Of a stretch of DNA of 64,000 nucleotides, positions 1-14,500 are shown in pieces (within the stretch, counting starts at the first letter, position 1; every line of letters starts with the position of its first letter). Origin of the DNA: Rhyacichthys aspro (taxonomy: Eukaryota > Chordata > Actinopteri > Gobiiformes > Rhyacichthyidae). Below the pieces are notes generated by a model, which worked only from the letters and a program-made list of their open reading frames with translations, was not told where the DNA came from and made no database searches. A program made the position numbers and the translations under genes. The stretch is taken from contig CM072156.1 in the NCBI GenBank assembly GCA_036850595.1, positions 3,899,441 through 3,963,440 on the forward strand, written 5' to 3'.

Positions 1-2400
1 TCTCCCAATACACATTTTATTGCTACTTGAAAGGGAAAAAGGTGATTTTTTTTTTTTAATTGGGTTAATGCATTTTAGGGCATCACAAAGTCTGTATTAG
101 CGATTCACTTTCAACAGAAACCAACCCCAAAAAATAGAGATAAAACCTACACATCTTAGGATAAAGGAAATTTATAACACTGGGTTCACTTTTAACATGT
201 ATATCTCTCCTTAAATGACTTATAAAAACTATAATAAGCGCTGATATGTTTGGGACAACCACATGAACCACAGTGTGAGCAAAATGAAACAGATTAATAA
301 CTATAGGTTGGTCTGTTGAAAGCACATGCATCAATGTCCTATTCCAGTACGTGACTTTGACTTCTATAGAGATATCATTTCTAAAATATGAGTCCTTCTA
401 TGGGCCGTCCTGTCCATTCCTCTATTTACTCCCATTTGATCAATTGCACATATAGTCTAACATTGCTCGGGGCCTCACAGAGTCACAGAGGAAACAGGGA
501 TAATGATATCAAACACTAACAATAGAGAGTCACTGCAGCACGGAGCTCAGACACGGAGCCAGGCCTTTGTTCTGTCAGATTCGGTCTATTCTAGGCCCCA
601 TATGTTCACCTTTCCACAGGCTTAATGATCACAGCTTAACAGCCCCCAGCACAAAGACACATGCCCCATCACCCGACCCACACACTCTTCCAAATGGAAC
701 CATAATCTGACCCTTTAAATGACTTTTAATGCATCATCCGTGTAAATAAAATAGGACGGCCATTATTCTGCCAGATGCTCACATTTAACACCAACACAGT
801 TTCCTTTCCATATTTCGATTTATATATTGTTGATTCATATTCCTCTAAAGGATCTCAATGTTTTATTCACCAGACAAAAAGCACTACTGCCACAGATGTA
901 TGATAGATATGAAATACAAAGAATATGTTACTTTTATTGGTTTGTATGCAGTTTATTGTTCGTATTTAACCAACATTTTGTGTCTGTTAAAAACTATGGA
1001 TAATCTCATTCAGTGTTTTTACATAAACACCACAAGAATGACGAATTTGCATCAAAAATAGACCAGGTTGTGAACAGTGCTGGCTTATTTAAATGCATTA
1101 TTTATTTATTTATGTATTTATGTATTTATGTATTTATTTATTTATTTATTTATTTTTATTTTTTTCACATGACTGCTTGCTGGTTTATGTTGGCAATAAT
1201 TTTTACATTGACTAATGATCAATTAATCACAGGCTGATGATTAGTAGCACCTACATACAGCTTAAAAAAATTTAAAAAAATGACAAAATGGTATTAAAAA
1301 AGATTAAGCAACATTGAAACGGCAAAAATGCAACTAAAATTAAGAGTATGAAACGTCCAATATTACCTTATATAATATATCGACAATGTTATCCAGTTGG
1401 TGAAATTATTTTACAACAAAACACCATTACAAATGAATAGACCTGTAAACATTGAAAAGGTAGATTTATATGGAGCTAAAGTTAAGATACTGTTCCTTCT
1501 GGGCCTGTGCTAAGTGGCAAACTCCACAGCTTTTTATGAAAACAAGGAAAGAGCGAAATCTCGTTTGTTTTGAGAAGCCTGTGTAAATAATACGAGAGAC
1601 AGTTTGGCTCGATAATTAAGTAATTGCTGCACAAATCAAAAGGTAGACCACACCATTGAAGAGAAAGTGTTGAAGTAAACAGTTTGAAATGATGTTTCAG
1701 GTGTGTGTTGGTTTAATGAAGCGCTGAGCCTCCTTTTGCTGCTCAGAAAGAACGTAAACATACAGTTTGAGTGAGTGGAGGACACAGAAATTGTAAATAA
1801 ATTACAATTTATGCAGATTTAACTATCTATTGATATTAATTTTATTAGTCTCAACCCATAACCCACACAAAAAGATATCAGCATATGTTTATATTGTGCC
1901 CAGCCCTACTTTAAGCTATTGTCTTGCTTGGTAATCTCATATTCTATTATAGTTTGAGCTAAATTTGAGTCATGATACACTAATATTTTGAAGAAGAAAA
2001 CATCGCAAAACAAGACCAAAAAAAGTCCATCTGGATAAAATAAAAGGTTGAGAGACTGTGTAGTTTTCAAAAATGGCAGGTTTTCACTCTGAGCATGTCT
2101 AAAGCTGCAATCCATAAAGAGAAAATAAATATAGTTGAAAGGTCAACTGTTTTTTCCCCCTTTTCCTCGGTAAGCCAGTCATATTTGGTGGAAAAAAACA
2201 ACATAAGCCAATAATAAAAACGGGAGGCATTATGTTGTCTCCTTTGTTTATATTCCACTTAGAACAAAAGCCTGCATAAATCTATTCCATACACAAATCC
2301 AGACACAAAAAACACATACTTACAGATTATCCTTTATACGGAGTTAAACAGACTCAGGTGTATACACAGATGTCTGAGCAGATCTGTGCAGAAATACTCA
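1..2400. other. Intergenic, AT-rich
   Basis: No gene is recognisable. A TTTA/TGTA simple repeat lies at about 1099-1156. Short open frames look random. Confidence 0.6.
1099..1156. repeat. TTTA/TGTA microsatellite
   Basis: About fourteen tandem tetranucleotides ending in a T-rich run. Confidence 0.85.
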
Positions 2401-2405
2401 CTCAC

Positions 2406-2585
2406 TGCAGGGAAGAGTATTTGTCTGATGTCTGTCTGATCAGTCTGACCCCTCCAGACTGATATAAGCCCCACTAATCCTGCTCTCATCCCTGTGAAGA
2501 GCACACACAGAGGGTTAATGTGAGTCGGAGATCCCACTCGTCTCCGGAGATGATACGCAAAGAGTTTTTCCAGAGCGTTATCCAT
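2406..2585 (-). other. Unassigned exon-like open frame
   Basis: On the minus strand an open frame of exactly 60 codons (MDNALEKLFAYHLRRR...) starts directly after a CTCTCAG acceptor with an upstream T-rich tract and ends at GCA|GTGAGTGAG. Another strong donor lies 4 bp further. I do not recognise the protein, and no matching exons were found nearby. It may be an exon of an unidentified gene, part of a noncoding transcript, or chance. Confidence 0.2.
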
Positions 2586-2599
2586 CTGAGAGGTATGAC

Positions 2600-5500
2600 G
2601 CTAAAAAAGGATCGAATAAACAATAGAAAACCCCACATCTAAAACAGATTAAGTGTGGCTGAAAGATAAACAAAGCAATGCCAAAACACTAAAACAACAT
2701 GAAGCAATTAGCATGCTAGTAATAAAGTAAAAGAAACCTTCAACATTACTTTCTCATTTTTGTATCTTTCTTTGTGCTGATTTTTTTCATTTTTATTTAA
2801 TTTAAATGAAACAGCCAAGCATTTTTTGTGTAAAATAATCCACTTTTTTGCAGCAGTATACTTTGGTAAGCTACATTTTAACATGGGAATATGTGTGAGT
2901 ACAGTTATAATCCACTGGACACTAATTAGAAATTATGTTCACAATTGGGTTGTTCTAATACCTAAACAGTATCACCTTTTACTAGAACTCAAACGCCTTT
3001 CTGATACGAATGAAAAATGACAAAATAGCTCAGATTAGCACAAGCTCTGTAAAAAACAGGGTCACAAATGCAATAAATGTGAAACAAATGCTCAAAGTCA
3101 TGAATCTGACACTCCAGCATTCTTCTTCAACCTGTAAAAATATTCCTAATATTGTAAAATCAAGTTATCTACTGTCTTGTTTAATTCAAAGCAATCAATT
3201 TTATATTTTCTACCTAAAAATCTACTTGTAAACATGTTTAACGTTCAGCTACGGATTCAATTGTAATTTCTGCAACTTCAAAACCATTTTATTATCAAAT
3301 CTTTTGCCTTGTTTTCTACTGTCTAGTTGACATTTTTGCACATTGTCTGTATTTAACGCCATTAAAGTAGGAAGTATAGGTACAGAAGTTTATAAATTCA
3401 GACACACTGCATGAAAATTCATCTCAACAATTCAAGTTATTTGTTCTTTTGTCCCAAGACGCTAAAATGCAGCATTAAGTGGAAACCAGAGATGGGGCAA
3501 CTATCAAAGGCCTGTATCTCCAGTGTGAGCTCAGACACTGTTTATAACCACTCTCTTTCACAGTGGAAAATATTCTTCCACACTCCGCAGCCAAGCAGGC
3601 AGACAGAGATAGACAGGACAGGCGTACACAGTGGGAGGAACAGCGTTCAGCCAAGTGATTGTCCATCACGGGATAAAACGGAGAAATTATCCGCACACAG
3701 CTGAATGTTTGTCTAGCTCTTTACCACAGAGACGCTCACAGTTTTCACAGAGACCGTTCAGCCCACTAGGATTAAGATCAGCTGCTGTTAAACTCCTCAG
3801 CTTCTAATTTTAACCTCACACACATCATCAGTGTTCTCCATCAGTTTCCAGCTCGTAATCAGGGATGATATAATTGCTAAAACAATAATACAGAGAGGGG
3901 CAAAACTACACTGTAAACAAAACGAAAACTGAGGTAAAATAAACTATAGTTCAGTCAGTTTTTAATCAAAGCACAACACTAGCTGAGTTATCTCAAAGAA
4001 GTACATCAGTAAAACTAACAAATGACAACGAACCTAACCAACAGAGTCAAACACAGCTCACCTGACACATTTTTTTTTATTTAGCCTTAACTTATTCCTG
4101 ATATTGATTGTTGTTCTCTGCTGCTGAACTCATACTGAGCCATGAAGATGACCTTTTGTCTCTAAAACTAGTTAGTTGTTCTGCCTCACAACTCAATACT
4201 ACCAAAAAAGACCTTGCAAAGCCACTTCATTTTGTATAAGTCACTAATGAGCGAGGACAAGCCGGTCCACCCTGAATTATGAACATGTGATGATGTTTAT
4301 TACAAGTAAACGCTGCTTTTCTAACCAAACAGTGACCTCCCTTCATTTATTATGTTAGCGTTGCATGGCTGTCGGTCGGTTTTGTTGTAATAAATATGTT
4401 AATGTTCCTTCTATTTGCTCATATTCCTTCTTCTTCTGTCACCACACTATTGCTTAAATGTATATAACTTAATGAAATGTATTTGTTTTCTGAGAGATAT
4501 AAAGTATTCACCATCTCGACATGAGTCTCAAGAATGTGTGCTTGGGCTATCCACATTTTCACATCTAGTTTGACTTTTATAGATCCAAACTTTGGCATGG
4601 AAAGTGGAGCACACCCATTTCAGCCTTCACTTTGTCCGTACACAAGGTTTAGAAATGGTGTACTGCCAGGACACCAGTTTATTTGAAGTTGCTGTCTTGA
4701 TTTTACGACTTTACGACTTTACGTACAGCGATGTCTGATGACCCTGAGGTGGGCCGCCTAGGCAGGGAGGGTCTTGTGGGGTGTGTGGGTATAATAAAGA
4801 TGATCCCATCCAATACATAATAGCACTCTGTCCTATTGGTGAATGGACCATTGAGTAAATATTGAGCAACCACAACACTGGGTCAGGATCCAAAAGTGTG
4901 TCAACAATGATTTAATTTAGGTCAACAAAAAAAAGAGGAGGAAAAAGGTTTGTAATGATCCAAAGACATTTAATTAAAAATGTCTGCTATTTAGTCTGGA
5001 AAAAGAAAACAAAAGTGAAAAGAAATGATACAATTCTAAGACTCATCAACAAGACACAAACCATGACATAAATTACCTAAATAGAATTAAGATGTTAAAC
5101 CAGACGGACGTTGATTTATCATTCTTCATGAGCCTTTTGATGTATAGTTCCAATAAAAACTAGTTTGAGGAAATGAAATACGCTTTATACTATAGATTAA
5201 TTTGGCAAAAATGGAGCAAGAAAAAGGGGAATGACCTTTACTTAAACCTGGCCTGGAGTTTGGGACCATAGTTTCCACATTGTACCGACTCTACCAGGTG
5301 AACCAACATGGCGCCAAGTCTAAAGCTGCCTGCCATGTTGTTGTGCACTATTCTGTCAAAATGCATTGCTTTTGCAGCTGGAAAATGTAAAATAAATTGC
5401 CAAAGTGTAAGGACAGCGCCAGAAACATACTGGGAAACAAAAAATAAATGGAAAGAGCTTTTCCAAATTGGCAGTAGAACTTTTGAACTTTACTTTGACG

Positions 5501-6840
5501 GACGTCTACTGGCTCAAGTGAGTTGTTTTTTTTATTACCAACCAAAGCAGTTTAAAAAAATAGCCAGATTTTATTGAGATAGTGATTAGAAATAGTGAAT
5601 GTAATAAAATTCTGTTATAAATCAAAGGAGTATTAGTAATATGGGTTATCAAGTCCACATATCAATCATGTGGGGTAAATTTAATGCAATGTTGTGTTAA
5701 ATAAGTAAAGTGTCACTGCAAATAAGCCTCTTCAGACAGGATTAATCATATCAGCCTCAACGTCACCTCTGGCGACTGATGTGCTGTCTATCATTCATAA
5801 GCACAAGTCCACAAACTTCTCCTTAGCTCAACACTTGGATACAGACCATCCTCGACGCTGGCATCTAAGTCTACTTCAATGGCTCTGTGAAGCATTACTT
5901 TCCCAGACACCAGCTGCTCAACGATGACTGCAGAGAAAGGGGGAATAATAAACACAGACTAGAAGAAAAGGAGAGTGAATTGGAGCAGATAAATCAGGTA
6001 TAGAGGGGGGCTACTTGCTATTACAGCCCCAGAAGTAATGCTCTATCTTTAATGGAGTCTCAAAGGGGCAAAATTCTACCCCTTTCATACACCACCCCAT
6101 TACTTATATTTAAATATAATAAGGACACAATTATTTAGGTAAAAGGTACAACAAAAAAAGGCATACAAATAAAACAATTCAACACAGGATTAAAATATTG
6201 CACTTAAATTATTACATAAGAAACATATAATTCTGCTGTAGCTATAACACTGTATCGGCTAAAATATAAACAAAACATGTGTAGTGCTGTTCTGATATCT
6301 ATTTTAAAGCATTATTTTATTACTTCTTATTAGCTTACCTCATATACTGTTCCCAGGTTCACATTTTCTTCATTTCTTCTTGTTGATCTTAGTTAAAGTA
6401 GCCCGTTTGAAAACAAATGTAGCTGTTAGCCACAGTGTGCAGCTGGTAGCTAACACTTGTGCTAACAGCTGTAGCCATGGATGTATTTATAATATCTACA
6501 TAGAATACCTACTACATCCACGGGTGTAGCTCATTTAGCCTAAATTTGCTTAACATTTTTCTTAATTTCCTATTATCACGCATATTCAAATTGCCAAACA
6601 ACATTATACAGGAAGCAGTTGGCTAATAGCTTTCGCTAACAGCTGTAGCTTATTTAGCTTAAAGTGTAACTAAACCCTTAAACAACTTTTTTTTTTTTAG
6701 CTCTTTGATGTGTATGAATGGGGCTTTAGTAATACAGTTCATACTTTATAGTCCTATTTTTGATCAAATTTTAAAAACCCGTCTAATGTAAAACCGCATG
6801 AGTGCTGCCCTCCTCAGGTTAAACGCTGTCACCGTACTTC
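2600..6840. other. Intergenic, nothing recognisable
   Basis: AT-rich with scattered short open frames and no conserved protein signature. At 6415-6660 related phrases such as GCTAACAGCTGTAGC recur, hinting at a small decayed duplication. Confidence 0.5.
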
Positions 6841-6850
6841 CTGATCATGA

Positions 6851-6920
6851 TGACGTCATGACGTACGTTAACCACACCTTTAGAGCAGGTAACCACACCT
6901 TTGGAGCAGGTAACCACACC
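6851..6920. promoter_or_regulatory. Perfect CRE followed by three AACCACAC direct repeats
   Basis: TGACGTCA, the palindromic cAMP-response element, lies at 6851-6858. From 6870 there are two and a half copies of a 21-bp direct repeat, each opening with AACCACAC, which contains the RUNX core AACCACA. The block is about 0.6 kb past the likely 3' end of opn4x. Its function is unknown. Confidence 0.35.
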
Positions 6921-7474
6921 TGCCGTACAGCCCTCAGTACAAGCCCACACACAGAAAGCGTAGAAACTCACTGGCGTTTTGTCTTGACTTGTGAGGAGTT
7001 ATAAAAACTTTTACGCTTATTAAGCGATTATATTTAGTAAAAAATAAAGAAATAAATCATTGGCATGTGTAGCATGATTGGTAAAAATTATAGCCTGTGT
7101 GATTTAATTGAAGAATAAATAATACTTGAGGGCTTTATCTGGGACATAATTTTATTCATTTATTTATTTTTGTACAGATCTATACCTCACAAAACAAGTT
7201 TTTTATAGTCTAATGAAATAAACTCTATAGTATTTAACAATAATCTTAGTTTTAGTTATGAATATTTCCATTAGAGCTCATGACTGACTGTAGTGGTCTA
7301 AATAGAATATAGTGAACTAGCTCCCTCTAGTGGTCTTTAATCTACATTACACATACAGTCACTTTCCTACATACTTGTAGTGTGTAGCATTATTTAGCCC
7401 TTAATTATGAAAACACAAAGACACACTACAAAATCAGGTGGCTTGAAATGACAGCTGCAAATGAAACAGAATTC

Positions 7475-7480
7475 TTTATT
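7475..7480 (-). promoter_or_regulatory. Candidate poly(A) signal of opn4x
   Basis: The plus strand reads TTTATT (AATAAA on the minus strand), about 1.07 kb beyond the opn4x stop. A second AATAAA lies at 7584-7589. Either would give a 3' UTR of roughly 1 kb; the sequence cannot decide between them. Confidence 0.35.
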
Positions 7481-8547
7481 GACAATTGGAGGCAACGACA
7501 CAAAAATAAAAAGAGGTAAAGCCAAACTGTATATCTTTCAATACAATATATTTAGCCTCAAGTTAAAATGAAAATACATAGGCTTTATTTAGGACATTTT
7601 GATGGTTCTCTAACGTGACAAAGAGCAGCCAGTTCATCATATCCTTCACTGTGTAATGCCTTACGCTATGATTACACAACTTTAAGCCTGATTATGAGAC
7701 AGGGCAGAGGTGACAAAACCTCTAACGGATACAACTAATGCGATACTTTTACACATCTTACATCAGATATTGAGATATAACAGCAGTGTGGCTGTACTCA
7801 AAGTCGATTACTGGGTGAAAATCTACAAAAGTTCAAGGGAAAGCACAGCTGATTCACTTGAGAAAAATAGTAATAACCGTGTTGACTGTAGTAAAATAGA
7901 TCTGCTACATGAAGTCTATAAATAAGTACTTTGTTGATCCATAAAGGTAAAAGCAATAGCCTTAAAGATGTATGAAATGTTACAATTAAGATTTCAACTC
8001 AGAAAATGTGTAAAGCAGTTTTCAAGGGATGTACAGAGGTAGCAAGAAAGTCAGAAGGTTGGATTCCCAGGATGGCAGGATGCTTTTCTTGTGCAACAGC
8101 TGGATTCTCGTGAAATTTGTGAAATCCGTCTTGTCCTGCTGACATTTGATGTGATTTCTCATTATCTGCATGTACAATATGTGTGTGGCAAGTGTTTTAG
8201 GTTCGATGATGACAAAACACGAAACCAAAAACAACAATACTGTACAGACATAAAAATACATTTAACAGTGAACAGGAGTGAAACGTGCTTTTTACATTCT
8301 TTACACAAAGTCACAGAGAAAAACATTTGTGTCTGTTTTACATTTTTTACATTATACACTGCAGCAAAACCAGCGAAGACATTACATACATATTTAAAAT
8401 GCCAGTGCACAAAATGTCACTGTAATTGTCCTTTGCATTAATTGTCCTTGGGCTGGTTTTAACGAAAAGTGCTGCTTTTCCTTTAATCCGAGTGGAAACA
8501 TCACTGAAAAAACACGCTGTCCAATCCCAACGATCGTTTTTCAGAAG

Positions 8548-11500
8548 TCAAGAGAGTAGCTCGACTGCTTCGAAAACCTCTGATGAGAAGTTGAGGCTGA
8601 CAAACACGTCGTCCTCGTCCGGTTCTGGGCCGTCCCGTCCGTCCACGAGGCCCTGTTGGACAAGGCTGCTCTCAGAAGTGGGACTGATGACGATGATCCG
8701 CGGGACCGTTTTAATCGTCGCTTGTCGATCGGACGGGTTTCCTCTACGGTTCAGGGAGTCGGCGGAGTAGCTGCTGTACGTTCTCCCCTTCTTGCCCCAG
8801 ATGAGGCCCCTCACCTCTGCCCCTAAGAAGTCCTCGGTCACACTGCGACTGCGCCTCCTGGTAAGAACTAAGGGGAGAGTGGCGATGGTCAGAGAGCTGG
8901 AGACTAGTTCATGGTCACAGCAGGCGCTAGAGGAGGAATCGCTCGTGGCTGACGGGAGCTGGCGTCGTAGAAGATACACAAATATACACATCAAACATCA
9001 GCGGTGATACGTCAGATACGATCACAATCACAGACCAGCAAAAGAAAATGTCACAATTGTCATAAATGGTTCTGTTTTAATATGAGCCTGTTTGGCAGGT
9101 GTTAGACATCAAAACTAATAACAGATATTGACATTTTATTGATTTTGTTGTTAGTTTGACCTGCGTAGCACTGATTTTTGTAGTAATGTGCATCATAAAA
9201 AAAAATTTAATCAGAGACAGGGACAAGGTGGGTTACCAATATCCGCACATTTCTGTTTCTTATGTCTATTATATAATCACTGGCTAAATGCAAACACTAT
9301 TAATATTATTTAGGACACTTATGAGATGCTTATTTATACAATTGATCAACTAATCCCATTGTAAATATGTAGATATAATAAATAATGCTCTTTTTATCTT
9401 GACCTGGTTGCACTTTTTCAAAAATTCTTTATATTTTTTGTATTCTATTTGCTCTGAAGTTTGTGAATATTTTTACTGCATACTCTCTTTTTATAACACT
9501 ATTTTTGGACTATATGTAAAATCTAATCTAAATGATACGTTAAGGGAGTAATACATAAGAAATTGCTGGTTTAATGCAAACTTAGCCTGTTATTCCTTCA
9601 TAACATGCTGTATTTGTATCATCTGCCGCACAAAAACACAACTCCATTATTCACAACAGAGAGCACTATACGTGGTGAAAGACAAAGGGACAAAGGGGTT
9701 GAGACTGGATCCATTTGGACAATAACACGGCTAGGTTCAAAGCCTGTACACAAGCACCTCAATACAGCTGTCTAAACCATAATGTGGGCCATTTCCCTGT
9801 TACATATGTTATGGAAATATGGATCAATTGATGGATGGATCACACATTCAAAGTATCCCTTTACAAGGTTTAACTTAAAAACAACTGTCTTCACAATCAA
9901 CAAATGTCTACCACTAGATGGAGCCCTGAGCCGCTACAGTGTCAGTTGCCCTCAGTTTGGCATAAAAGGGAGGTTCATTTTGCCTTTGGTGTAAAAAGAT
10001 ATAAGACTGTTGCTTGAGCCAATATAAACTGTAATTCAGAGTACTTTGATGACCTGAGTTAATGTTATAGAGACATAACTTCTCTACACTACTCAATAAA
10101 TGTAATTATTTCAAAATTTAATATAGTCGTTCAAACAAAATCCACATTTTTAGACACACCGTTAGTAGCTAGACACATTTACATCACATGGGGTTAGCTT
10201 CACTCGTTACTAATTTGATGCCATGTTCTTACTTTGTCAATTGTATGGTTTTGGGAGCTTTTCCTCTGCTGTTGTTTCTTATAAGACCTCGCTCGACTGG
10301 ACTGACTGTACAACGACGAACTTCTGCAGGAACTGACCGACTTTCTGCTCACGGCCTCCACCTCCACGTCTCGTAACACCTGCAACAGAAACACACACAT
10401 TCGTTTTACAAACTTTAAAGAACATCATGTTAGGGTACAAAAGAGCGTCTGGAAGTACCATGTCGGCGGAGTTGGCGGACACGGAGATGAAGTGCGTCCT
10501 GGAGGCTGTGGACTGGCGGCTGATGATGGAGTCTCGGACCGAGGACTCGCTGATGGAGGACGAGGTGCAGTCTTTCCGAGCGGTCGGAGCCAGGAAGCGC
10601 AGGCAGGCGACCTTCTCCGACAGCGTCATCCTGCCGCAAAAACACACAGAAATATGGAAGAATTTCTAGTTAGGAATTAAGTATAACAATAATGTGATGC
10701 TGTTTGGTGTTATTTATTAAAAGCTTAAATATTACAAGATAACTTAAACCATATTTTAAGTTAGAAGGATGTTTTGACCTTCTCCAGTGTCATCATTTAT
10801 GAATCAATATTAAATTTAAATAGTTTGGGACATTTAAAAGTAAAAGGAGTTTGTCTCTGAAGTGAAAATATTTAACACTGAAACCATTTAAAACACATTT
10901 TTTAGTGTTATTTTAGTGTTTAGCGCTGGAGAAATGACTCTGGTTAACACTAACACATAATGTTACTCTGTGAGTGTTATTTTCTATAAACATTTGAATA
11001 ACACGTGGCAGTGCAGCAGCAGCAGTGTGTCTCCATTCAGAGTTATAAATGTAATACACTGTGTTTTCAGAGCGCTTTGGCCAATACCAATTTAAAACAT
11101 TTAATACTTTGTAAGATTACTGCAGCAGCATAATAGTTTTTTATTATTCCTATTCCTTATCATTTCTTCATGTATTATTCATTTTATAGTTCCATTATTA
11201 TGTCACACACAACTTTGTATTGCCGCTAAAGTAATACAAAGTGAAGCCAAGGACTAAAGTTTTTACATAATCTGAAGAAAACCTACGTAGTTTTGTCGGA
11301 AACTCTTACGATACTGTCTCGTTCTAATGCTATGAGTTGAAATTTTGGCAAATGGCTACTGACTGATGTGTGGTAAAGAACATTACATAGTGACCTGATA
11401 ATTTAGAATTTAGCTAAAAATTATAAACTTCAAAAAAAGTTATTGGATGATTATTCGGTAAATAATACACATATGACTTGGAGGTTATGCAGAAATACTT

Positions 11501-14500
11501 CAACGTAATAGCTTTTTAGCATTTTTACTCCATTTGGTAATAATAAAGAACAGTTTTTACAGTATTTTTAGAAGTCCAGAATGATTATTTGTACCTGTAC
11601 TTGTTGTGGATAATGGCGTAGATGAAAGGATTGTAGATGGTGGAGGCTTTTGCAATAATGGCCGGGACAGCTTTGGAGTACGGTGACAGGATGTTAGCGT
11701 ACCTGACAACAAAAGAACAACACAAACAAAACACATCCACGTTAAACCTCTTCTGTTTGCATTAACAGTGCTTCTTCTTCTCTGCACTCATCTCAAACAG
11801 AATAAAGCTCGTGGCAGATATTGTACAAATGGACCATCTGTTTCGGAGCTAAATCCTTCTATACAGTCTGTCTGTGAGGGAAAATGATGTAACCACTATA
11901 TTCTATTGTATTGTATTTCCCAGGAGTTCGCCAGAGGTTTTTCAGGCTTAACCTCAATCTGCTGTTAATTATGGCAAGCTACAACAAAATTATAATGCAA
12001 CATACATTAAAACAAGCTTTTTAACCTTAATTTGAGGACTTTTGACCTGGCTCAAATGTGATCCATCCTAAAGGTGCATTGTTTCCATGTTGTAGCAGAC
12101 AGTTGAATACATTTCATTAGCCAAAATAACAAAACACACTTTGCAAATGTAAATACTGATAAATTAAATGTTATATCCAATCAGAGCAGCACTGTACATA
12201 TGTTTAAATCTCTGTACAACACAGAAAAAGTTCCATAACATCCTGTTCCCGTTGCTACAGGTGCCCAGAGAGGACAAACTGCTTGAGAAGTCATGTTTCG
12301 TTTTGTGCACACTTTCTCATATAATGGTTTTGGACATGAATAAAATGAATTTAGTTTCAAAGTTTTAAATCACCATCTGACCCTTTCCCACAGAGGTTGC
12401 TCATATTTAAAGCATGTCCCTGCAGGGCTACCGTAGTTGTCCAAATGCTTGAATTTAGAGTGTGACAAAACAACGTTAAGTGTCATGATGTGTATATATA
12501 ATGATATTAGCTTAAGCTTTGCCAAATGTGTCAAAGGAAAGAAGAAATACGATGTTTAAACAGTGCAGCTACACACTCCAACTTTAAATTAATGATCATA
12601 TTTGCTTTAACTACTTCTGTCTCTGTTGTTAGAACAATCACAAAAGCAGAAGTATTTTATGGAATACTCTATTGTCCTATGGGATAAATTTGTCTCGGCC
12701 AAACTATCAGTGAAAGTCTTAAAAAAAGCATTTCTAAAACTCTTTCTTAAGCCGTTTATATCAACAGTAGAGACCAGTGTATTGTTTGTTAAACTGAGGG
12801 GAGTTAGTTTCTCGTCTGCTGCAGTGTTTCTCCTCTAACAACTTTCTGTAATGACTATAACCCCCAAGAATGTCAGCGCCTGTTGTGACCTTCCGTGCAC
12901 TGCGCTCCAGCCCCAGTATTATATTATTATTATTTATAAAGATCGATACTGACCCAGCCCAGGAGATCATGGTGACACAGGCGTAAGGAGACCAGGACAG
13001 GACATAAACGACAATCACCACGAAGGCGATCTTGGCCAGTTTCCACTCGCTCCGGATGGACTTCTGCTGGATCAGAGTGGACTTCCTCACCTGGGTCCCC
13101 AGTCGCTCCACCTCCCTGAGAACATGGGACAGGTGTTCAAAGTCAGGTTTTATGAGGTTCTCCTCCAGAACTAGAGTACTTCCCTTTATTGTTTTTTTTT
13201 AATCTAACACGCCATTTACTAATTTATACTTAGAGGTGCATTGTGTTAAAGTTTGTTGTTTTTACCAGCATCTAATCCTCTTCAAAAATAGACCTTTTAA
13301 GCTCCACATAAACAAAAGGAAGTGTTCCTGTTCCTACAGCTGCCCAGAGCAGATAAAAAAGGGACATTTGTGGGGTTTTTTACAGAATCCCACTGAATGA
13401 CGTGGAGTTGCCATACCCATTATAGCAGATAATGCCCTGTATGGTCATTAAAAATACTGTCCACGAAAAGAAAAACATCTTATTAATTATACCCATTGCA
13501 CAAAGTATAACTATAAAACATACAGAAGAAAGAACATGTCATAATACTAAATCCATGGAACATGTGACATAAAAGCAACATTTATATGACCCCAAACTGA
13601 ACTCATGTTGAAACCTTTGTCTCTACTTCATTTAAATTGACATAGTTTAGCTCTTTAGTCACTGTCTGCTTTTCCAAACTAGGACTGTCCTGACAACTAT
13701 ATCTATATCAGCTTGAGGTAATACGTTAACCATCCACACATAGCTCATAGAAACGCTTTTATATAACATAGATTTATCACTAAAACAATATGACTCACAT
13801 GTTGCATTACATTTTTAACACCTTACATGGACACAGTCAAAGATAAAGGGCCGTGTTTAGAGAAGCGTACTGTACTGGAGATAATCTCATGGTATAGCGT
13901 CAGGATGAGATAAGGCGGTACCTGCTCGTCCGGCGTATGGCTCTGAACATTAAGATGTAGCAGTAGGAGATGATGGCCAAAGGAATGAAGAACACAAAGC
14001 AGCAGAGCATCATGGTGTAGCTCCTGTTGGCCAACGTGAACGTCACATAATCCCAGGTGCAGGACGTCATCAGGCCTTCTGGGATGTACGAGCCTGTAAA
14101 CAGTCAAATGTTGAGTTAAACAGTCAGAATAACTTATCATAAATGAGGTTATTATAATGAAACTGTGTGCTGCTTGGATAGGAAAAGCTGTGTGTCCTTT
14201 TGGTGCACTTCAGTTCTCTCTCAATCAGGTAAAAAGCAGAACACTGAAGCCTTCAAAAGAGTAAAATGATTAAAAAGCCTGTATTAAAGTAGGGCTATAT
14301 GTTTAAATTTACTAATCTGTTTCACCCTCAGGCAATCTTATAAAATGGTTGATGGTGCTGTTGTTAAATTTCACCAGATTTGATCAATGTAAACAGTCAA
14401 AACATTATGGAAAGCACTCTTTTTGAAGCAGATTTAGGCTTAGATCCAATTTGTGTGAACGGTCCACTAATACAGTAATGACACAGAGATAATGCAGTGT

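Noticed and set aside
3541..3704. Possible plus-strand exon after a CTCTTTCACAG acceptor
   Set aside because: The peptide is unrecognised, the frame ends in a stop with no poly(A) context, and no upstream exon was found.
5308..5577. 89-codon plus-strand frame (MAPSLKLPAMLL...)
   Set aside because: Looks like a signal peptide at first, but there is no recognisable domain, no splice partners and the surroundings are ordinary intergenic DNA.
8792..9007. Plus-strand open frames over the last opn4x exon
   Set aside because: Shadow frames of a GC-rich minus-strand coding exon.
10427..10680. Overlapping plus-strand frames over opn4x exon 7
   Set aside because: Antisense shadows; the minus-strand frame carries the melanopsin tail with correct splice phases.
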